NCBI GenBank assembly: GCA_946811185.2
Contig: OX328112.1
Location: 34,235,323 to 34,299,322 of the forward strand
Source: Hippopus hippopus
Taxonomy: Eukaryota > Mollusca > Bivalvia > Cardiida > Cardiidae
DNA: 64,000 bases
Direction of reading: 5' to 3'
Part shown: positions 32,201 through 42,264 of the stretch, one piece after another
Layout of the letters: each line of letters opens with the position of its first letter
How positions within the stretch are numbered: position 1 is the stretch's first letter
Made by a program: the position numbers and the translations under genes
Notes under the pieces: generated by a model
Seen by the model: only the letters and a program-made list of their open reading frames with translations
What the model was told of the DNA's origin: nothing
Databases searched by the model: none

Positions 32201-35200
32201 TCTTTGTCAGTCCAATATTTCAATGGTACTCTGTCAGTCCAATATCTCACTGGTAATTTTAGTCCAATATCTCACTTGTTCTTTGTTAGTCCAATATCTC
32301 ACTGGAACTTTGTAAGTCCAATATCTCACTGGTACTTTGTTAGTCCAGTAGCTCGCCGATAATTTGTTAGTCCAGTATCTCACCGGTACTTTTTTAGTCC
32401 AATATCTCACTGGTACTTTGTAGTCAAATATCCCACTGGTACTTTGTTAGTCCAACATCTCACTGGTATGTTGTCAGTCAAATATATCACTGGAACTTTG
32501 TAAGTCCAATATCTCACTGGTACTTTGTTAGTCCAGTATCTCACCGATACTTTGTTAGTCCAGTATCTCACTGGTACTTTTTTAGTCCAATATCTCACTG
32601 GTACTTTTTAGTCCAATATCCAACTGGTACTTTGTTAGTCCAATATCTCACAGGTATGTTGTTAGTTCAATATCTCACTGATACTTTGTTAGTCCAATAT
32701 CCCACTAGTACTTTGTTTGTCCAATATCTCACTGGTACTTTTTTAGTCCAGTATCTCACTGGTACTTTTTAGTCCAATATCTCACTGGTACTTTGTTAGT
32801 CTAATATCTGACTGGTATGTTGTCAGTCCAATGTCTCACTGGTACTTTGTTAGTCCAATACCTCACTGGTACTTTGTTAGTCCAATATCTCACTGGTACT
32901 TTGTTAGTCCAGTATCTCGCCGGTACTTTGTTAGTCCAGTATCTCACCGATACTTTGATTGTCCAGTATCTCACCGGTACTTTTTTAGTCCAATATCTCA
33001 CTGGTACTTTTTTAGTCCAGTATCTCACTGGTACTTTTTTAGCCCAATATCCCACTGGTACTTTGTTAGTCCAATATCTCACTGGTTCTTTTTTAGTTCA
33101 ATATCTCACTGGTACTTTGTTAGTCCAATATCTCACTGGTACTTTGTTAGTCCAATATCACAACGATACTTTGTTAGTCCAGTATCTAACTGGTACCTTT
33201 TAGTCCAATATCCCACTGGTACTTTTTTAATCCAATATCTTGCTGGTACTTTGTCAGCCCCGTATCTCATTGGTGCTTTTTCAGTCTAATATCTCACTGG
33301 TTCTTTGTCAGTCAAATATCCTAGTAGTGTGCTTTTTCCTTCTTATATCTCACTGGTGCCTTTCAGTCCAATGTCAGAACAGACCAGAACAGAACAAGTA
33401 ATTTAATTAGATGAGTACATATGTACATAGTCAAAATTACATAATGTATACAACAAAGCATTTGTCAAGGTCTCTCTCTCTCCTATACAGGAAATCATTT
33501 TTCTTAAGTGAGGATGACACGCAAAAAGGCTTCAGCTAAGTATGTTAAAGGGTAAATGACTCGCTATGTAAGGCTAATAAATACAAGTAGTAATAATGAC
33601 ATAACCTCTGGTTATACAAAGTATAAAAAAGCTCTGATGATTCAGTTTTGATATTAAGTGCTACATTTGACATTATTTTCTATCTCTTTTTGCTGCAAAG
33701 CTCATCCAACTTAAATATGCTTGGATTGCTAATGTAGGATTTATCAATGTATTGTCTATGCTATATACTATACTGTGGGCAGATTAACAGAAGGTGAAAT
33801 TCGTCCTCGACCTCATTCCTATTGCAATATAAACATATCCTTTTATTTCGCGGTGTACTATTGTCGGAAAATATGGCTGTACGAATGTGAAGAGAGTGTG
33901 CAGATATTCTAATTCAACAAAAGTGGGAGCGAATCGAAAGAGGCAAAATATTTAGATACTCTTCATAACAAAGAGATAATTCAATATTTTATTTAATGTC
34001 CAACTGGTGCTTTGTTCGACCAATATTCCGGTTGTGTATAAATTTGTCTGTCCAATATCTCATTGTTACTTCGCCAGTTCTCTTTTCCACTGACGCTTTG
34101 ATAGACCAATACCCCACGAATGCTTAGATGAGGTGTGACATAATCTGCCGTGGGTAACCTATAATGCTTTACATTTTTCTTTTAGACTATCTGCCAGTTT
34201 GTTGCTCATGACACATACCTAGCGGAAATACACACGCCTCATGATCAGATTGCTCTCAGGAACCTTATCCTAATAAATGGAGGTAAGCCTTTAAAATCAG
34301 AACGCGCAGTCTGATATTGGATCTACACTTTCCTATAAGAAGATACTATTTCCCCCAGAAATACAATTGAAATAGCAAAATTTGGGTTTGCAGTATTTTT
34401 ACTATCGCCTTGTAAGTTTCATTTCATTCATAGAGATAAGTAGGCGTAACAGTAAATTTCAATTTGTTGTAATTTTTAGTCATGTTTTACGCCGAAATAG
34501 TTGGCTTTTTCGACGTCAGTTACACTGGATAGCTCTTACATATGATGCTTCATTTACACTATGTAGCTCTTATACATGATGCTTCGTTTACATTACATAG
34601 CTCTTATACATAATGCTTGTACATGATGCTCCATTTACACTAGCTAGCTCTTATACATGATGCTCCATTTACACTAGATAGCTCTTGTACATGATGCTCC
34701 ATTTACACGAGATAGCTCTTATACATGATGCTCCGTTTACACTAGATAGGTCTTGTACATGATACTGCATTTACACTAGATAGTTCTTATACATGATGCT
34801 CCATTTACACTAGATAGTTCTTGTACATGATGCTTCATTTACACTAAATAGCTCTTATACATGATGCTTCAATCAAGCTCAGTCAAGCAAAAAACGAAGC
34901 ACTTCATACATCAACAACAACGTTGACGACAACAGCAACACCAAAGACGACGACGAAAACGAAATACCAACCAAATTATTTTTTCAGCTGCAGGAGAGTA
35001 CTGGGTAGGTGCTGTGAACTTCACCCAAGTAGAATACCGTTGGTACAGGTCTGGTGCCCTCGTGAATGAAAAACTTTGGGACGCAAACGAGCCGAACAAC
35101 GCCGGCGACTTCGAGCGCTGTGCTGAGCAACGCCACAATGGTCGCCTGAACGACAATGACTGTCACGCACGGCGAAACTATATTTGCACCAAAAGGTAAG

Positions 35201-36279
35201 TTATAATTTTAGTTCTTTACTAATCTCCAACTTCAAAGCATAACAATAATAATAATAAAACTCTTTATAACATACTTAATTTTGTCTCGTGCAGGTTTAA
35301 TGTATTTGCAGAATTGATATGATAAATGTGGGTCAAATAGAATATTGTAAAACGTGACTGTCCACCTTGCAAGTATTTAACGATCAGGATCCGTAACCAC
35401 TAACCATTTGTGAAGACTTGGTTAGCGTGTTTTAAGTTCAAGTTTGTGTATATGTATTAAGACCACCCTGCTATTAAGACCATTAGGTAAGAGAACCAAC
35501 GTGGTCTTAATAGTGAGGTTTTACTGTATTTTGAATCGGTTATGCAATTAGCTTGGTACAATACATCACAGAGATGCATGAAACCGCTTTCTTCAAGATT
35601 ATGGCTCATATTTAAACGGAGAATTAGCACTAAATAATATTTTTCTAGGATTTTAGTAAGGATATGACATAAACCTATCAAATACAACAGTTGACAGGGG
35701 AGATAACCCTTGGTTGTTAACTAGTGAGATCACCGGATGGATTTTCATAAGCTGATTGATAAGTTCAAAGGACTGAAGTTCCTGACAATTCTAGCTTTAA
35801 GTGGAGATTTGTTATATATACTGTTGTTTACTTTTCACCACAAAACAAAAATGTAGACTTATCTAAATCGAAAGCATTCGTCGACTACTATTCAAATGTG
35901 GTTCATATTATGGAGTCTGCCTTTGGTAGGGAAGAAAACATTGTGGAAAAGGAGAAAATGCTGTTTACCGGCATTTTCTCATTTTCCCACAGTGTTCTCA
36001 AAAGACTTCTTCCTCGAGGTCGTTAAAACTCTGGATTGTGCGGTACAGCGTTAAACAGTGGACAGCTTTATGGGACTTAATGCATTTTTGCGGACAGTGT
36101 AGATCAGTGTCAAAGTGGATCTTTATTGGCCGATACGGTGAACTTTCTATGGAGAACACAATATTTGGACGTTCAGCATTTCTTCAAAAAGGTTTAGTTA
36201 TTATAGCAGTGCAAATAAGTCCACAATCTTTGAAAAGAATAACACACATTTTTTCTTCTGTATTTTTCAGGATCCACTA
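29218..36279 (+). CDS. Secreted C-type lectin (single CTLD), six exons, 194 aa
   Basis: Coding exons 29,218-29,278, 30,972-31,100, 31,856-31,935, 34,186-34,282, 34,988-35,195 and 36,271-36,279; all junctions are GT-AG and phases close. Residues 1-20 form a signal peptide. Residues 21-64 form an acidic Ser/Asn linker with two NAS sequons. Residues 65-192 form a long-form CTLD. Its six cysteines (65, 76, 93, 167, 181, 189) fit the usual pairs 65-76, 93-189 and 167-181. YWVGAV at 127-132 is the WIGL-like core. EPN at 157-159 is the calcium-site motif which in this family favours mannose-type sugars. The usual WND reads LND at 176-178. In molluscs such proteins often act as secreted pattern-recognition or mucosal lectins; that role is inferred. 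The final exon adds only RIH and a stop. Introns 3 and 4 carry minisatellites. Confidence 0.92.
29310..29540. repeat. Family B MITE in lectin intron 1
   Basis: Marked by ACCTACTGAATCATGAGATG and a perfect hairpin CCATGTCAGCCTGCGCGGAC / TGCGCAGGCTGACATGG. Confidence 0.85.
29545..29715. repeat. Family B MITE, second copy in lectin intron 1
   Basis: TGATAAAATCCATTTTGTCT, TCCTTGGACATGCAGAAAAT and TTTTTGCAGATGCATTAAAC; the central hairpin is reduced to CAGCCTGTGAG. Confidence 0.78.
29716..30060. other. Intron sequence with an unassigned open frame
   Basis: An 85-codon frame at 29,763-30,020 has a short cysteine-rich stretch (KCYVKFYHCFCGTK). Its only upstream start is GTG, it shows no recognisable domain, and it lies within lectin intron 1. 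Not called as a gene. Confidence 0.35.
30062..30252. repeat. Family D MITE
   Basis: AACCCCTAGGCCGCTAAGCG at the left, a shortened hairpin GATCAAGATCAGACTGCATA, and TTATTTGGCAGGATAAAGG at the right. Confidence 0.82.
30463..30930 (-). mobile_element. Family F element, copy 2
   Basis: Hairpin CGGTGAAAGATCGAAATTTA, returning as AACTTTCGATCTTTAACC, then the TIR-bounded segment from TTTATTTCATGC to GGAAAGCATAAAATAA. It lies just upstream of lectin exon 2. Confidence 0.85.
30972..31100 (+). CDS. C-type lectin exon 2: acidic linker
   Basis: Acceptor TTAATTTTTCAG, donor GTAAGA. Encodes residues 21-63 (starting GQNASNASAIDETFQ), with two overlapping glycosylation sequons and acidic MDDDRSSDSE. Low-complexity linker between signal peptide and lectin fold. 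Confidence 0.88.
31443..31660 (+). repeat. Family C MITE in lectin intron 2
   Basis: TTTTAACTATTTACTGAAAG to TTCTAAAGGGTTAG, hairpin worn (GAAAATGCTGTATACCAGCA). Confidence 0.8.
31856..31935 (+). CDS. C-type lectin exon 3: start of CTLD
   Basis: Acceptor TTGACTTTTTTTCAG, donor GTAAGA. Reads CPRGFTQKAKMCYFLGTNKV then TWYEAL: first two cysteines of a long-form CTLD and the W-x-x-A helix start. Confidence 0.92.
31975..32115 (+). repeat. Family C fragment in lectin intron 3
   Basis: GGATCAAACGACAAATTGAC and GAAATGCTTGTTATTAGCAT mark a truncated copy next to the minisatellite. Confidence 0.65.
32128..33370. repeat. 27-bp minisatellite in lectin intron 3
   Basis: About 45 copies of AGTCCAATATCTCACTGGTA then CTTTGTT. 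The 27-bp period (nine codons) keeps frames open on both strands; the apparent VQYLTGTLL repeats are artefacts. A few degenerate units reappear near 33,995-34,115. Confidence 0.96.
33371..34000. other. Intron sequence, nothing recognised
   Basis: Lectin intron 3 between the main 27-bp array and its degenerate remnant. No exon or shared repeat found. Confidence 0.45.
34186..34282 (+). CDS. C-type lectin exon 4
   Basis: Acceptor ACATTTTTCTTTTAG, donor GTAAGC. Reads TICQFVAHDTYLAEIHTPHD then QIALRNLILING: the conserved cysteine, the LAEIHTPHDQ stretch and the second helix of a CTLD. Confidence 0.92.
34290..34455. repeat. Family D fragment
   Basis: Right half only: GCGCAGTCTGATATTGGATC then GAAATAGCAAAATTTGGGTT. 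Confidence 0.7.
34535..34870. repeat. 34-bp minisatellite in lectin intron 4
   Basis: About ten copies of AGCTCTTATACATGATGCTC then CATTTACACTAGAT. Confidence 0.94.
34988..35195 (+). CDS. C-type lectin exon 5: ligand-binding half of CTLD
   Basis: Acceptor AATTATTTTTTCAG, donor GTAAGT. Carries YWVGAV, then LWDANEPNNAGDFERC with the EPN motif, then LNDNDC and YICTK. Contains the last three CTLD cysteines. Residue L replaces W of the WND motif; the N and D that bind calcium are present. Confidence 0.94.
35535..35615. repeat. Family B fragment
   Basis: AGCTTGGTACAATACATCAC then AGATGCATGAAACCGC: the right-hand part of family B only. Confidence 0.65.
35828..36054 (+). repeat. Family C MITE in lectin intron 5
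   Basis: GTTTACTTTTCACCACAAAA to GTGCGGTACAGCGTTAA. Hairpin GGAGAAAATGCTGTTTACCG / GCATTTTCTC. Confidence 0.83.
36271..36279 (+). CDS. C-type lectin exon 6: last residues and stop
   Basis: Acceptor TTCTGTATTTTTCAG. The G completes Arg192, then ATC CAC TAA gives Ile-His-stop. Many CTLDs end within a few residues of the last cysteine, so this is plausible, but the exon is too short to prove from sequence alone. Confidence 0.7.
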
Positions 36280-36779
36280 AATTATACGATCCAGTTTGGT
36301 ATCAAGTGAAGTTCACAAAACTCAAGTGTTTTCCTTCCATTCTATAAAGCTTTGCCTTTCCCTATTTCTACTCAGTTTGAACTGAAATTTAAACTTTTAA
36401 TGACTCTAATTCTGATCAGATGGAATTACCAGACTCAGTCGATCACATTATTTGGAACTAGAATTAAGAATATTTTTCTACTGCTGAAAACCCGGAAAGA
36501 CTCTAAAGTCTACACGGTTACCACTTGGGGGACATTTGTACGTGTATATACGGAATATTATGTTGTAGTAACTTTCCTGGTGCTTGTATTTACTTCGACC
36601 AGCGTGAGAAAATTTGATATCGCGCGAGACCGAAGGTCCTTTTGTATCTTATAAAAATTCTGTTAGTAGTCTGGTAGTCTCGAGAATTTTAACAATTTTT
36701 CTCGAAAAAAAAAATGTCACTTGTGATGTCATGTTTTTATCAACTTAAAAAGAAAGAGTCTCGCAATTTACTTTTATCA

Positions 36780-36785
36780 AATAAA
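36780..36785 (+). terminator. Candidate polyadenylation signal of the lectin gene
   Basis: AATAAA about 500 bp after the lectin stop codon. Position only; no cleavage site can be shown. Confidence 0.35.
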
Positions 36786-36811
36786 GCTTCTCTTACCGAT
36801 CTTTTTCAGTT

Positions 36812-36930
36812 AAACCTTTTCTATGCAACAAAGTTTTAGACCTTTCCATATTTAGTGCAAGCGCATACGAAAACTAGTTGTGGCAAAAATTATAGGATTT
36901 GTCTTTAAAAAGAGAAAACATTGTCAATTT
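36812..36930 (+). repeat. Family C fragment
   Basis: AACCTTTTCTATGCAACAAA to AAAGAGAAAACATTGTCA, left arm only. Confidence 0.65.
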
Positions 36931-36989
36931 CTCATGAAAGTTAAGGCTGCACTCTTAATTCCCTCAACTTCATTCCAACTATGCACACT

Positions 36990-37258
36990 AAATATGAGCC
37001 ATGCTCTGCGAAGAGAGCTTTAATGCATTTCTGCAATGCATAATACCAAGTAAGTCATCACAGTATTGTAGATCCATAAGATCCGTTTTGCATAACAACC
37101 CAATGAATCGGGAGGTACACTGATCCATTCACATGCAGTAAATTTACCAAAAGCAAAACGTTTTGGCCCAGGTCAGCATGCATGGACTGCGCAGGCTGAC
37201 ATGAATCGAAACTTTTTGCAGATGCATTAGTTCCTTTTTCACAGAGCATGGCTCGTGT
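36990..37258. repeat. Family B MITE, complete
   Basis: TGAGCCATGCTCTGCGAAGA to CACAGAGCATGGCTCGT. Central hairpin CAGCATGCATGGACTGCGCA / GGCTGAC. Confidence 0.9.
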
Positions 37259-37314
37259 AGTTTGTATGTGTTTTACAACATCACCACCAAGATCTCTTCA
37301 ATTCTGAATCCTAC

Positions 37315-37560
37315 TAAACATGCTATCCTCTTCTTGAGAAATATTGAATTTAATTGTTATAATCCACACGAGTTTTCGACGGTACAACTGTTTTCCTCAG
37401 GCGTAATCCTGTAATACAATGCAGTTGTTCACGCAACGTCAAGGTGACCTTAATGTTGCGTGAACAACTGCATTGTATCACAGGATAACACCTGAGGAAG
37501 ACGGTTGTACCGTCGGAAGCTCGTGTGGATTATAATTATTAAAACTGAAACCTACTCGTA
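37315..37560. repeat. Family G hairpin, copy 2
   Basis: Arms ACACGAGTTTTCGACGGTAC and GTACCGTCGGAAGCTCGTGT. An inner palindrome ATGCAGTTGTTCACGCAACG / GTTGCGTGAACAACTGCAT adds a second stem. The upstream flank TCCTCTTCTTGAGAAATATT is shared with the copy at 0.67 kb. Confidence 0.85.
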
Positions 37561-37566
37561 GATCAC

Positions 37567-37796
37567 TTAACACTTTACCACACAATCACGACAATTAACA
37601 AACCTGTAAGAAAAAGCTTTTTAAAACATTGAGAGAAATGGAGAAAATGCTGGTAACCAGCATTTTCTCCTTTTACCACAATGTTTTCTATCCTATCAAA
37701 GACAGAAATCATCAATTTCGCAACATTTAAGTTGTCGTCTGCAAATGCGCTGAGTTTGGTCCAGTCCAAAATTGTGTCGTTAGGTTAAGAGTTAAC
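37567..37796 (-). repeat. Family C MITE
   Basis: TTAACACTTTACCACACAAT to GGTTAAGAGTTAA, hairpin GGAGAAAATGCTGGTAACCA complete. Confidence 0.9.
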
Positions 37797-38812
37797 TCAG
37801 GTGAGCGCTTTAGGGCCAGTAGCCCTGTTATTTACAATTATAAAGGGAAAGAATACTAAAATATAAGGAACATTACAACACACTATACTGAAATGCAGAC
37901 TGTTGTAATATTTCAATTGTATTCTTGTCATTTCTCTCACAGGTACTAGATTCTAACACAACATCACGTCCGACTCAAGCCACCAGCTGCTCATCCCTTC
38001 TATACGAACTAACGGTACTTTATCATTTGCCATTTGATGAAATTACACTTGTCACAATGGCTTTTGTCAAATTTAAATAATTTACGATGATTTTTGTCAA
38101 ATGTCAGAAAGGATGTTTGAAGCATTGGGGATAGAACTGGCGACCAAAACATACGAAGCCAAGACGACTGAGCCATCGTGGCTTGGCTCATTTATCGTTT
38201 AGATAAACATGTCAAAAATGTTTTGTCACTGAATAAAGTAAGGTGACAGCAGGCAAATAATCAGTAAAGAAGAAAGACAACTGCAGGTAAAAAATATTTT
38301 TCAGTTGTATTTACCTTTAATCGTTCTATATTGATTAAGGGTTTCACACATCAACTCATATAGTACAGAGGGAGATACAAAGTCTGTTATCGAAATTTCA
38401 GCATATCAGTTGTAAATTTTACTGATTTGGCCATTTCAATCGGCCAAAAAAAAAAAAAACCAGGCATGGACAAAAACATTGAATTTCCAATCCTGAATTT
38501 ACGACTAGGGCAATCCAAGTCGCACTCGACGTAATGAGCTGTCCTATCTGTTACAAGAATTCGACAGTCTCATCCCAGTCGCACTCAGTGCGTGTCACAT
38601 ATTTGAATAATTAATAGCTCAGAGAGATTTCATCCATAGCATATCGTCTATTTTATCCACCCTATCTTGCACAACAGCTGTCACGCCCGACTGGTTTCAA
38701 AATTTACCTCCTTCCGGCTTGATTGCGTCATTTATAAAGACAAGGAAGAAAAATTCTAGGTCCGTATTTGCCAACCGTTCTTAACAATATTCTTTTTCTT
38801 ATTCTCTACGAG
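37797..38812. other. Mostly unassigned, with one tRNA-like remnant
   Basis: Near 38,125-38,190 the minus strand carries a tRNA-like stretch (CACGATGGCTCAGTCG) probably from a SINE. An A13 homopolymer lies near 38,446. No exon supported. Confidence 0.4.
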
Positions 38813-38814
38813 GG

Positions 38815-39045
38815 GTCCTACGTGGCTCATTGATAAAGTATTGGACTCGTATCCGGGAGGCCACGGGTTCGAGCCTCGCTGGAAGCAATTGACTCTCCAT
38901 GGAAGATTCTTTGGGCAAGACGCTTTAGAGCCCTAGTCCAGTACTGGTGAAACCAAGGGTATACATGTATAATATGAACTATCGCCGTGATTCGACTCAA
39001 ATAATGTTGAAAGATGCGTAAAACATCATTCAATCAATCAGTCAA
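38815..39045 (+). mobile_element. tRNA-derived SINE, complete
   Basis: Head GGGTCCTACGTGGCTCATTG with A box and GGGTTCGAGCCTC with a good B box. Body GACTCTCCATGGAAGATTC and TAGAGCCCTAGTCCAGTAC; tail AAAACATCATTCAATCAATC. Confidence 0.85.
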
Positions 39046-39425
39046 CTACTTACATATCAAAAATGGTTTAGCCAGCCAGAAAGTGTTTTACTTTAAAATT
39101 TGGAAAAAAAGTTGAAGAATTAGATTAAGAACTTTCTCAAGAATATTTTGTGTATACCTGCCCTGGTCTGAAGGTATGACCCTTACTACTTATGTAGCTA
39201 AATAATTGTTACATGCTGTGTAGACCACAATCTGACATCGCAAAAGGCGGCCTTCGAACCGGTTATTTTTGCCGTCAATAGATGTACATTATATGAGTTA
39301 TGCTCTGTGAAAAGGGGGGTTTAATGTATCTACAAAAACTATCGACCCATGTCAGCCTGCGCGAATAGCGCAGGCTGACCTGGGTCGATACTTTTTGTCA
39401 TTGGTCAACTTTCGTGTTAAATGAC

Positions 39426-39815
39426 AATTCTAACATGACACGTGAATTCAGCTCTATAAACACAGTGCAACGAAAGCGTGGTAAAATCTACGTTATTCTA
39501 TGTAGAGTGACGTAATTCTGTATAGAGTGACGTCATTCTGTATAAAGTAAGTAAGTTATTCAATGGAATATAATCTGCATCCGCGTTTTTACTCTAAGTA
39601 TGAACTTGTTTTCCTTTGATTAAGAGTTGGTCATGTTAGAATCGAAATAATCTTCTTTCTATCGTGGTTTATCGTTCAATAAACCACAGTTGTGAGTTAT
39701 GAGGCGCAATGAATAATCCACTCGGGCTATCGCCCTCGTGGATTATTTATTGTGCCTCATAACTCACAACTGTGGTTTATTGAACGATAAACCACGATAG
39801 AAAGAAGATTATTTC
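39426..39815 (+). mobile_element. Family H element, copy 1
   Basis: A segment bounded by ATTCTAACATGAC and GTCATGTTAGAAT (39,427-39,642), followed at once by a hairpin at 39,646-39,815. The hairpin arms begin AATAATCTTCTTTCTATCGT and the apex is CTCGGGCTATCGCCCTCG. The tandem block AGAGTGACGT...ATTCTGTAT lies in the first segment. No coding capacity. Confidence 0.9.
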
Positions 39816-39921
39816 TTAATTCTACCTTAGAACTCAGTCGGTTGTGAGACAAAATGGATTTTATGAATCCATAGTTATGTGATGGCTTCCTTGGTATGAT
39901 GCGTCGTGGAGTTGCATTTAA

Positions 39922-40142
39922 CTCTAAACTACATGACAAAATTTTGAACTTTTCCCAATTCAGAGCATTTGCAGATGACAAATTCAGTGTTTCTCAAATT
40001 ATTGACTTTGTCCATGAAAGAGTAGAAAACATTGTGGGAAAAGGAGAAAACACTAGTTACCTGTATCTTCTCCCTTTCCCACAATGCCCTCAAAAGCTCT
40101 CTCGGTATTGGTCGTTAAAACTCGGGATTTTGTGGCTGAGAG
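39922..40142 (+). mobile_element. Family C MITE inserted at TTAA in family B
   Basis: 221 bp between TTAA at 39,918-39,921 and TTAA at 40,143-40,146. Flanking B sequence rejoins as GCATTTAA|CTCCCTTC, matching the uninterrupted B consensus GCATTAAGCCCCCTT. The hairpin here is worn (GGAGAAAACACTAGTTACCT). Confidence 0.92.
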
Positions 40143-40169
40143 TTAACTCCCTTCAGTCAGAGCATGGCT

Positions 40170-40497
40170 CATATACTTTATCTCCCGCTAGGTGGCATTC
40201 TACAAATACACATCTATCTAATTTGGGCATTCTGGGTACAGAACCGGACTACTTTTCAAAACAACAACCGTTACTTTGATTTTCAAAATGAAATAAACGT
40301 TTACTCAATAAAACGCTACCTGGTGCGATTCAGTAACCTATGCATCGGCCATTTATTAAAACAGCCCCTACATGCTTGGGTAATGGGCTTATAGCTTCGG
40401 TATAAGCCCTACATTTCCCAGGTATACGGGGATGGGTGATGCGTCATAGTAGACAGGTCAAATCTTCGAAGAATATGACATGCGCAGACATCGGGCT
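40170..40497 (+). repeat. Family N repeat, copy 1
   Basis: About 325 bp present again, reversed, at 45,045-45,370. Shared blocks: CTAGGTGGCATTCTACAAAT, AATAAACGTTTACT and GGGTGATGCGTCATAGTAGA. A local hairpin GGGCTTATAGC / GGTATAAGCCC lies near 40,385. Confidence 0.82.
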
Positions 40498-40504
40498 CAT
40501 ATAG

Positions 40505-40765
40505 GGCCTGTAACACGCGAAAAGGGGCATTCGGACATTTGCGTAAAGTGTCGTCTCGGATCAGTCTGCGCAGTCTGCGCAGGCAAATCCAAAACGACAC
40601 TTTCCGTTTTTATGTAATTTTCTGTTTTGCGCAAGTCTACTGTAGCACAAAATCTAATGTAATCGTAAAGTGCCGTCTCGGATTATCTTGCGCGGACTGC
40701 GCAGGCTGATCCGAGACGACACTTTACGCGAATGTCCCAATGCCCTTTTTCGTGTGTTGCAAGCC
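40505..40765. repeat. Family E element, complete
   Basis: GGCCTGTAACACGCGAAAAG to TCGTGTGTTGCAAGCC; two hairpins centred on GCGCAGTCTGCGCAGG and GCGCGGACTGCGCAGG. Confidence 0.92.
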
Positions 40766-41030
40766 AGTTATTATACTGTCTGCATTGTGAACGAGAATCT
40801 AGATGTGTTATCTCAATGAAAATTTACACACCTAGTTCTATGGCAAACATCATTGATAGTCATTGGATTTTATACAGGGAAATTTTATCATCTAGAATCA
40901 GTCTACATGTTAACTATCGATTTAAAAACCTTTACTCAGTCATACACGACATTCGACTTCTCATTGCAGACTAAGATTAGTATGCAGAAACGTGTAGCCT
41001 GATCTTGTTCCACATATCTCCTTTTCTCGT

Positions 41031-41223
41031 TAAATTTTAACCACACAATCTCGAGTTTTAACGACCCTGACGAAAAAGCCTTATGAAAACATTGTGAAAA
41101 AAGGAGAAAATGCTGGTACCCTTCCACAGGCGACTTTCTATTTTTGAGGCACTGTTATTTTGTCGTCCGCAAAAGCTTTTAATGTCGCCGAGTCTAAAAT
41201 TCTGTCGTTCGGTAAAGGGTTTA
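41031..41223 (-). repeat. Family C MITE with deleted hairpin arm
   Basis: AACCACACAATCTCGAG to GTTCGGTAAAGGGTTTAA; left arm GGAGAAAATGCTGGTACCC but no returning arm. Confidence 0.8.
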
Positions 41224-41257
41224 ATCATTTCGGTCATAAAACAGCAATAAAACCTTA

Positions 41258-41489
41258 ACCTGTTAAATAAGTTAAATCAGACTGAATAAGTTAAATCAGA
41301 CTTTTCAAGCTGATAGTAAAAACCCGAATTTTGCTATTTCAAAGTTATTTTCGCCGGAAAAATAGATCTATCTCCCTATCGGACGGTGTAGATCAAAGAT
41401 CAGACTGCACGTTCTGTGCAGTCTGATCTTGATCTACACTAACCGCAAAAGGTCAGTGAACTCGTCGCGCTTAGTACCCTACGGGTTAA
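41258..41489. repeat. Family D MITE, complete
   Basis: TTAACCTGTTAAATAAG at the left and CTTAGTACCCTACGGGTTAA at the right. The hairpin GATCAAAGATCAGACTGCAC / GTGCAGTCTGATCTTGATC is intact. Confidence 0.88.
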
Positions 41490-41985
41490 TGCCGGTAAAT
41501 TCAATACAATATTACACATACTGTTACCGATATAGATCAAACGTCACAAAGGCAAAGTGATTTAACCGGTTAAAATCCAGAGGAAATAACTGCCCTTAGA
41601 GCGTACACGCTCTTTGCAGTCTGATCTTGATCTACACTGTCCGCAAAAGGTCATTGAGTCGTGCTTAGCAGCCGAAGGGTTGTAATGCCAGTAAATTGGA
41701 TACAATATTACACATACTGTTACCAATATGAATCAAATGTAACCATGATAAAGTGGTTGAAGTTGGTTAAAATCCAAAGGAACTGACTGCCGATAGAGCG
41801 TGCACGCTCTGTGCAGTCTGATCTTGATCTACGCTGTCCGCAACAGGTCTTTAAGTCACGCTTTGCAGCTGAAGTGTTCAATACAATATTACATATACAT
41901 ACATGTACTGTCACAAATATAATTTAAACATAACAAGGGTAGAGTGGTTTAAATGTCGAAATGAACAAACTGCCGTTATACCGTA
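41488..41985. repeat. 196-bp tandem duplication upstream of TMEM45
   Basis: A unit starting AATGCCGGTAAATTCAATAC and containing the right half of a family D hairpin (GCAGTCTGATCTTGATCTAC) occurs twice, with a third partial copy from about 41,872. Unit starts at 41,488 and 41,684 give a 196-bp period. It ends about 190 bp before the TMEM45 start codon. Confidence 0.87.
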
Positions 41986-42171
41986 GTTTTATCTATCATC
42001 GAAGAAGACGCAATACACATGCTGTGGTCTCGGCGAACAATAAAAATATACCTTGTAAGGTGTACACATTTAGATTTTTACGGTCTGTGATTTTTGTGTC
42101 GAATTGAGGAAAACACTCAGAGAAATCAAATAATTATAACATTTTTCTACGAATTTTAATACTAGTGAATT
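41986..42171 (+). promoter_or_regulatory. 5' flank of the TMEM45 gene
   Basis: Sequence between the tandem duplication and the start codon. It probably contains the 5' UTR and possibly the core promoter. No TATA box or initiator can be assigned. An in-frame TGA at 42,166-42,168 fixes the ATG. Confidence 0.4.
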
Positions 42172-42264
42172 ATGGGGTCACTTTGGGGCCATTTGGATGA
42201 GGGACTTGCGTTTGTTATCATTGCTACGTGGTGGATGATAAATCTACTTAACGGATATATACAG
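42172..42264 (+). CDS. TMEM45 exon 1
   Basis: ATG preceded two codons upstream by in-frame TGA. Reads MGSLWGHLDEGLAFVIIATW then WMINLLNGYIQ, with the N-terminal G-H of the family and the first membrane segment. The donor GTGAGT leaves phase 0. Confidence 0.88.

Larger units (their letters stand above)
39293..40180. repeat. Family B MITE interrupted by H and C elements
   Basis: Left part ATGAGTTATGCTCTGTGAAA with perfect hairpin, up to GTTAAATGAC; middle part AATTCTACCTTAGAACTCAG to GAGTTGCATTTAA; right end TTAACTCCCTTCAGTCAGAG then CATGGCTCATA. Two younger elements occupy the gaps. Confidence 0.87.

Noticed and set aside
32817..33289. Long overlapping open frames (up to 152 codons) on both strands
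   Set aside because: They are translations of the 27-bp minisatellite, whose period is a multiple of three; no start context, domain or splice support.
34911..35166. Minus-strand frames over lectin exon 5
   Set aside because: Shadows of the CTLD exon, which has clear family motifs on the plus strand.
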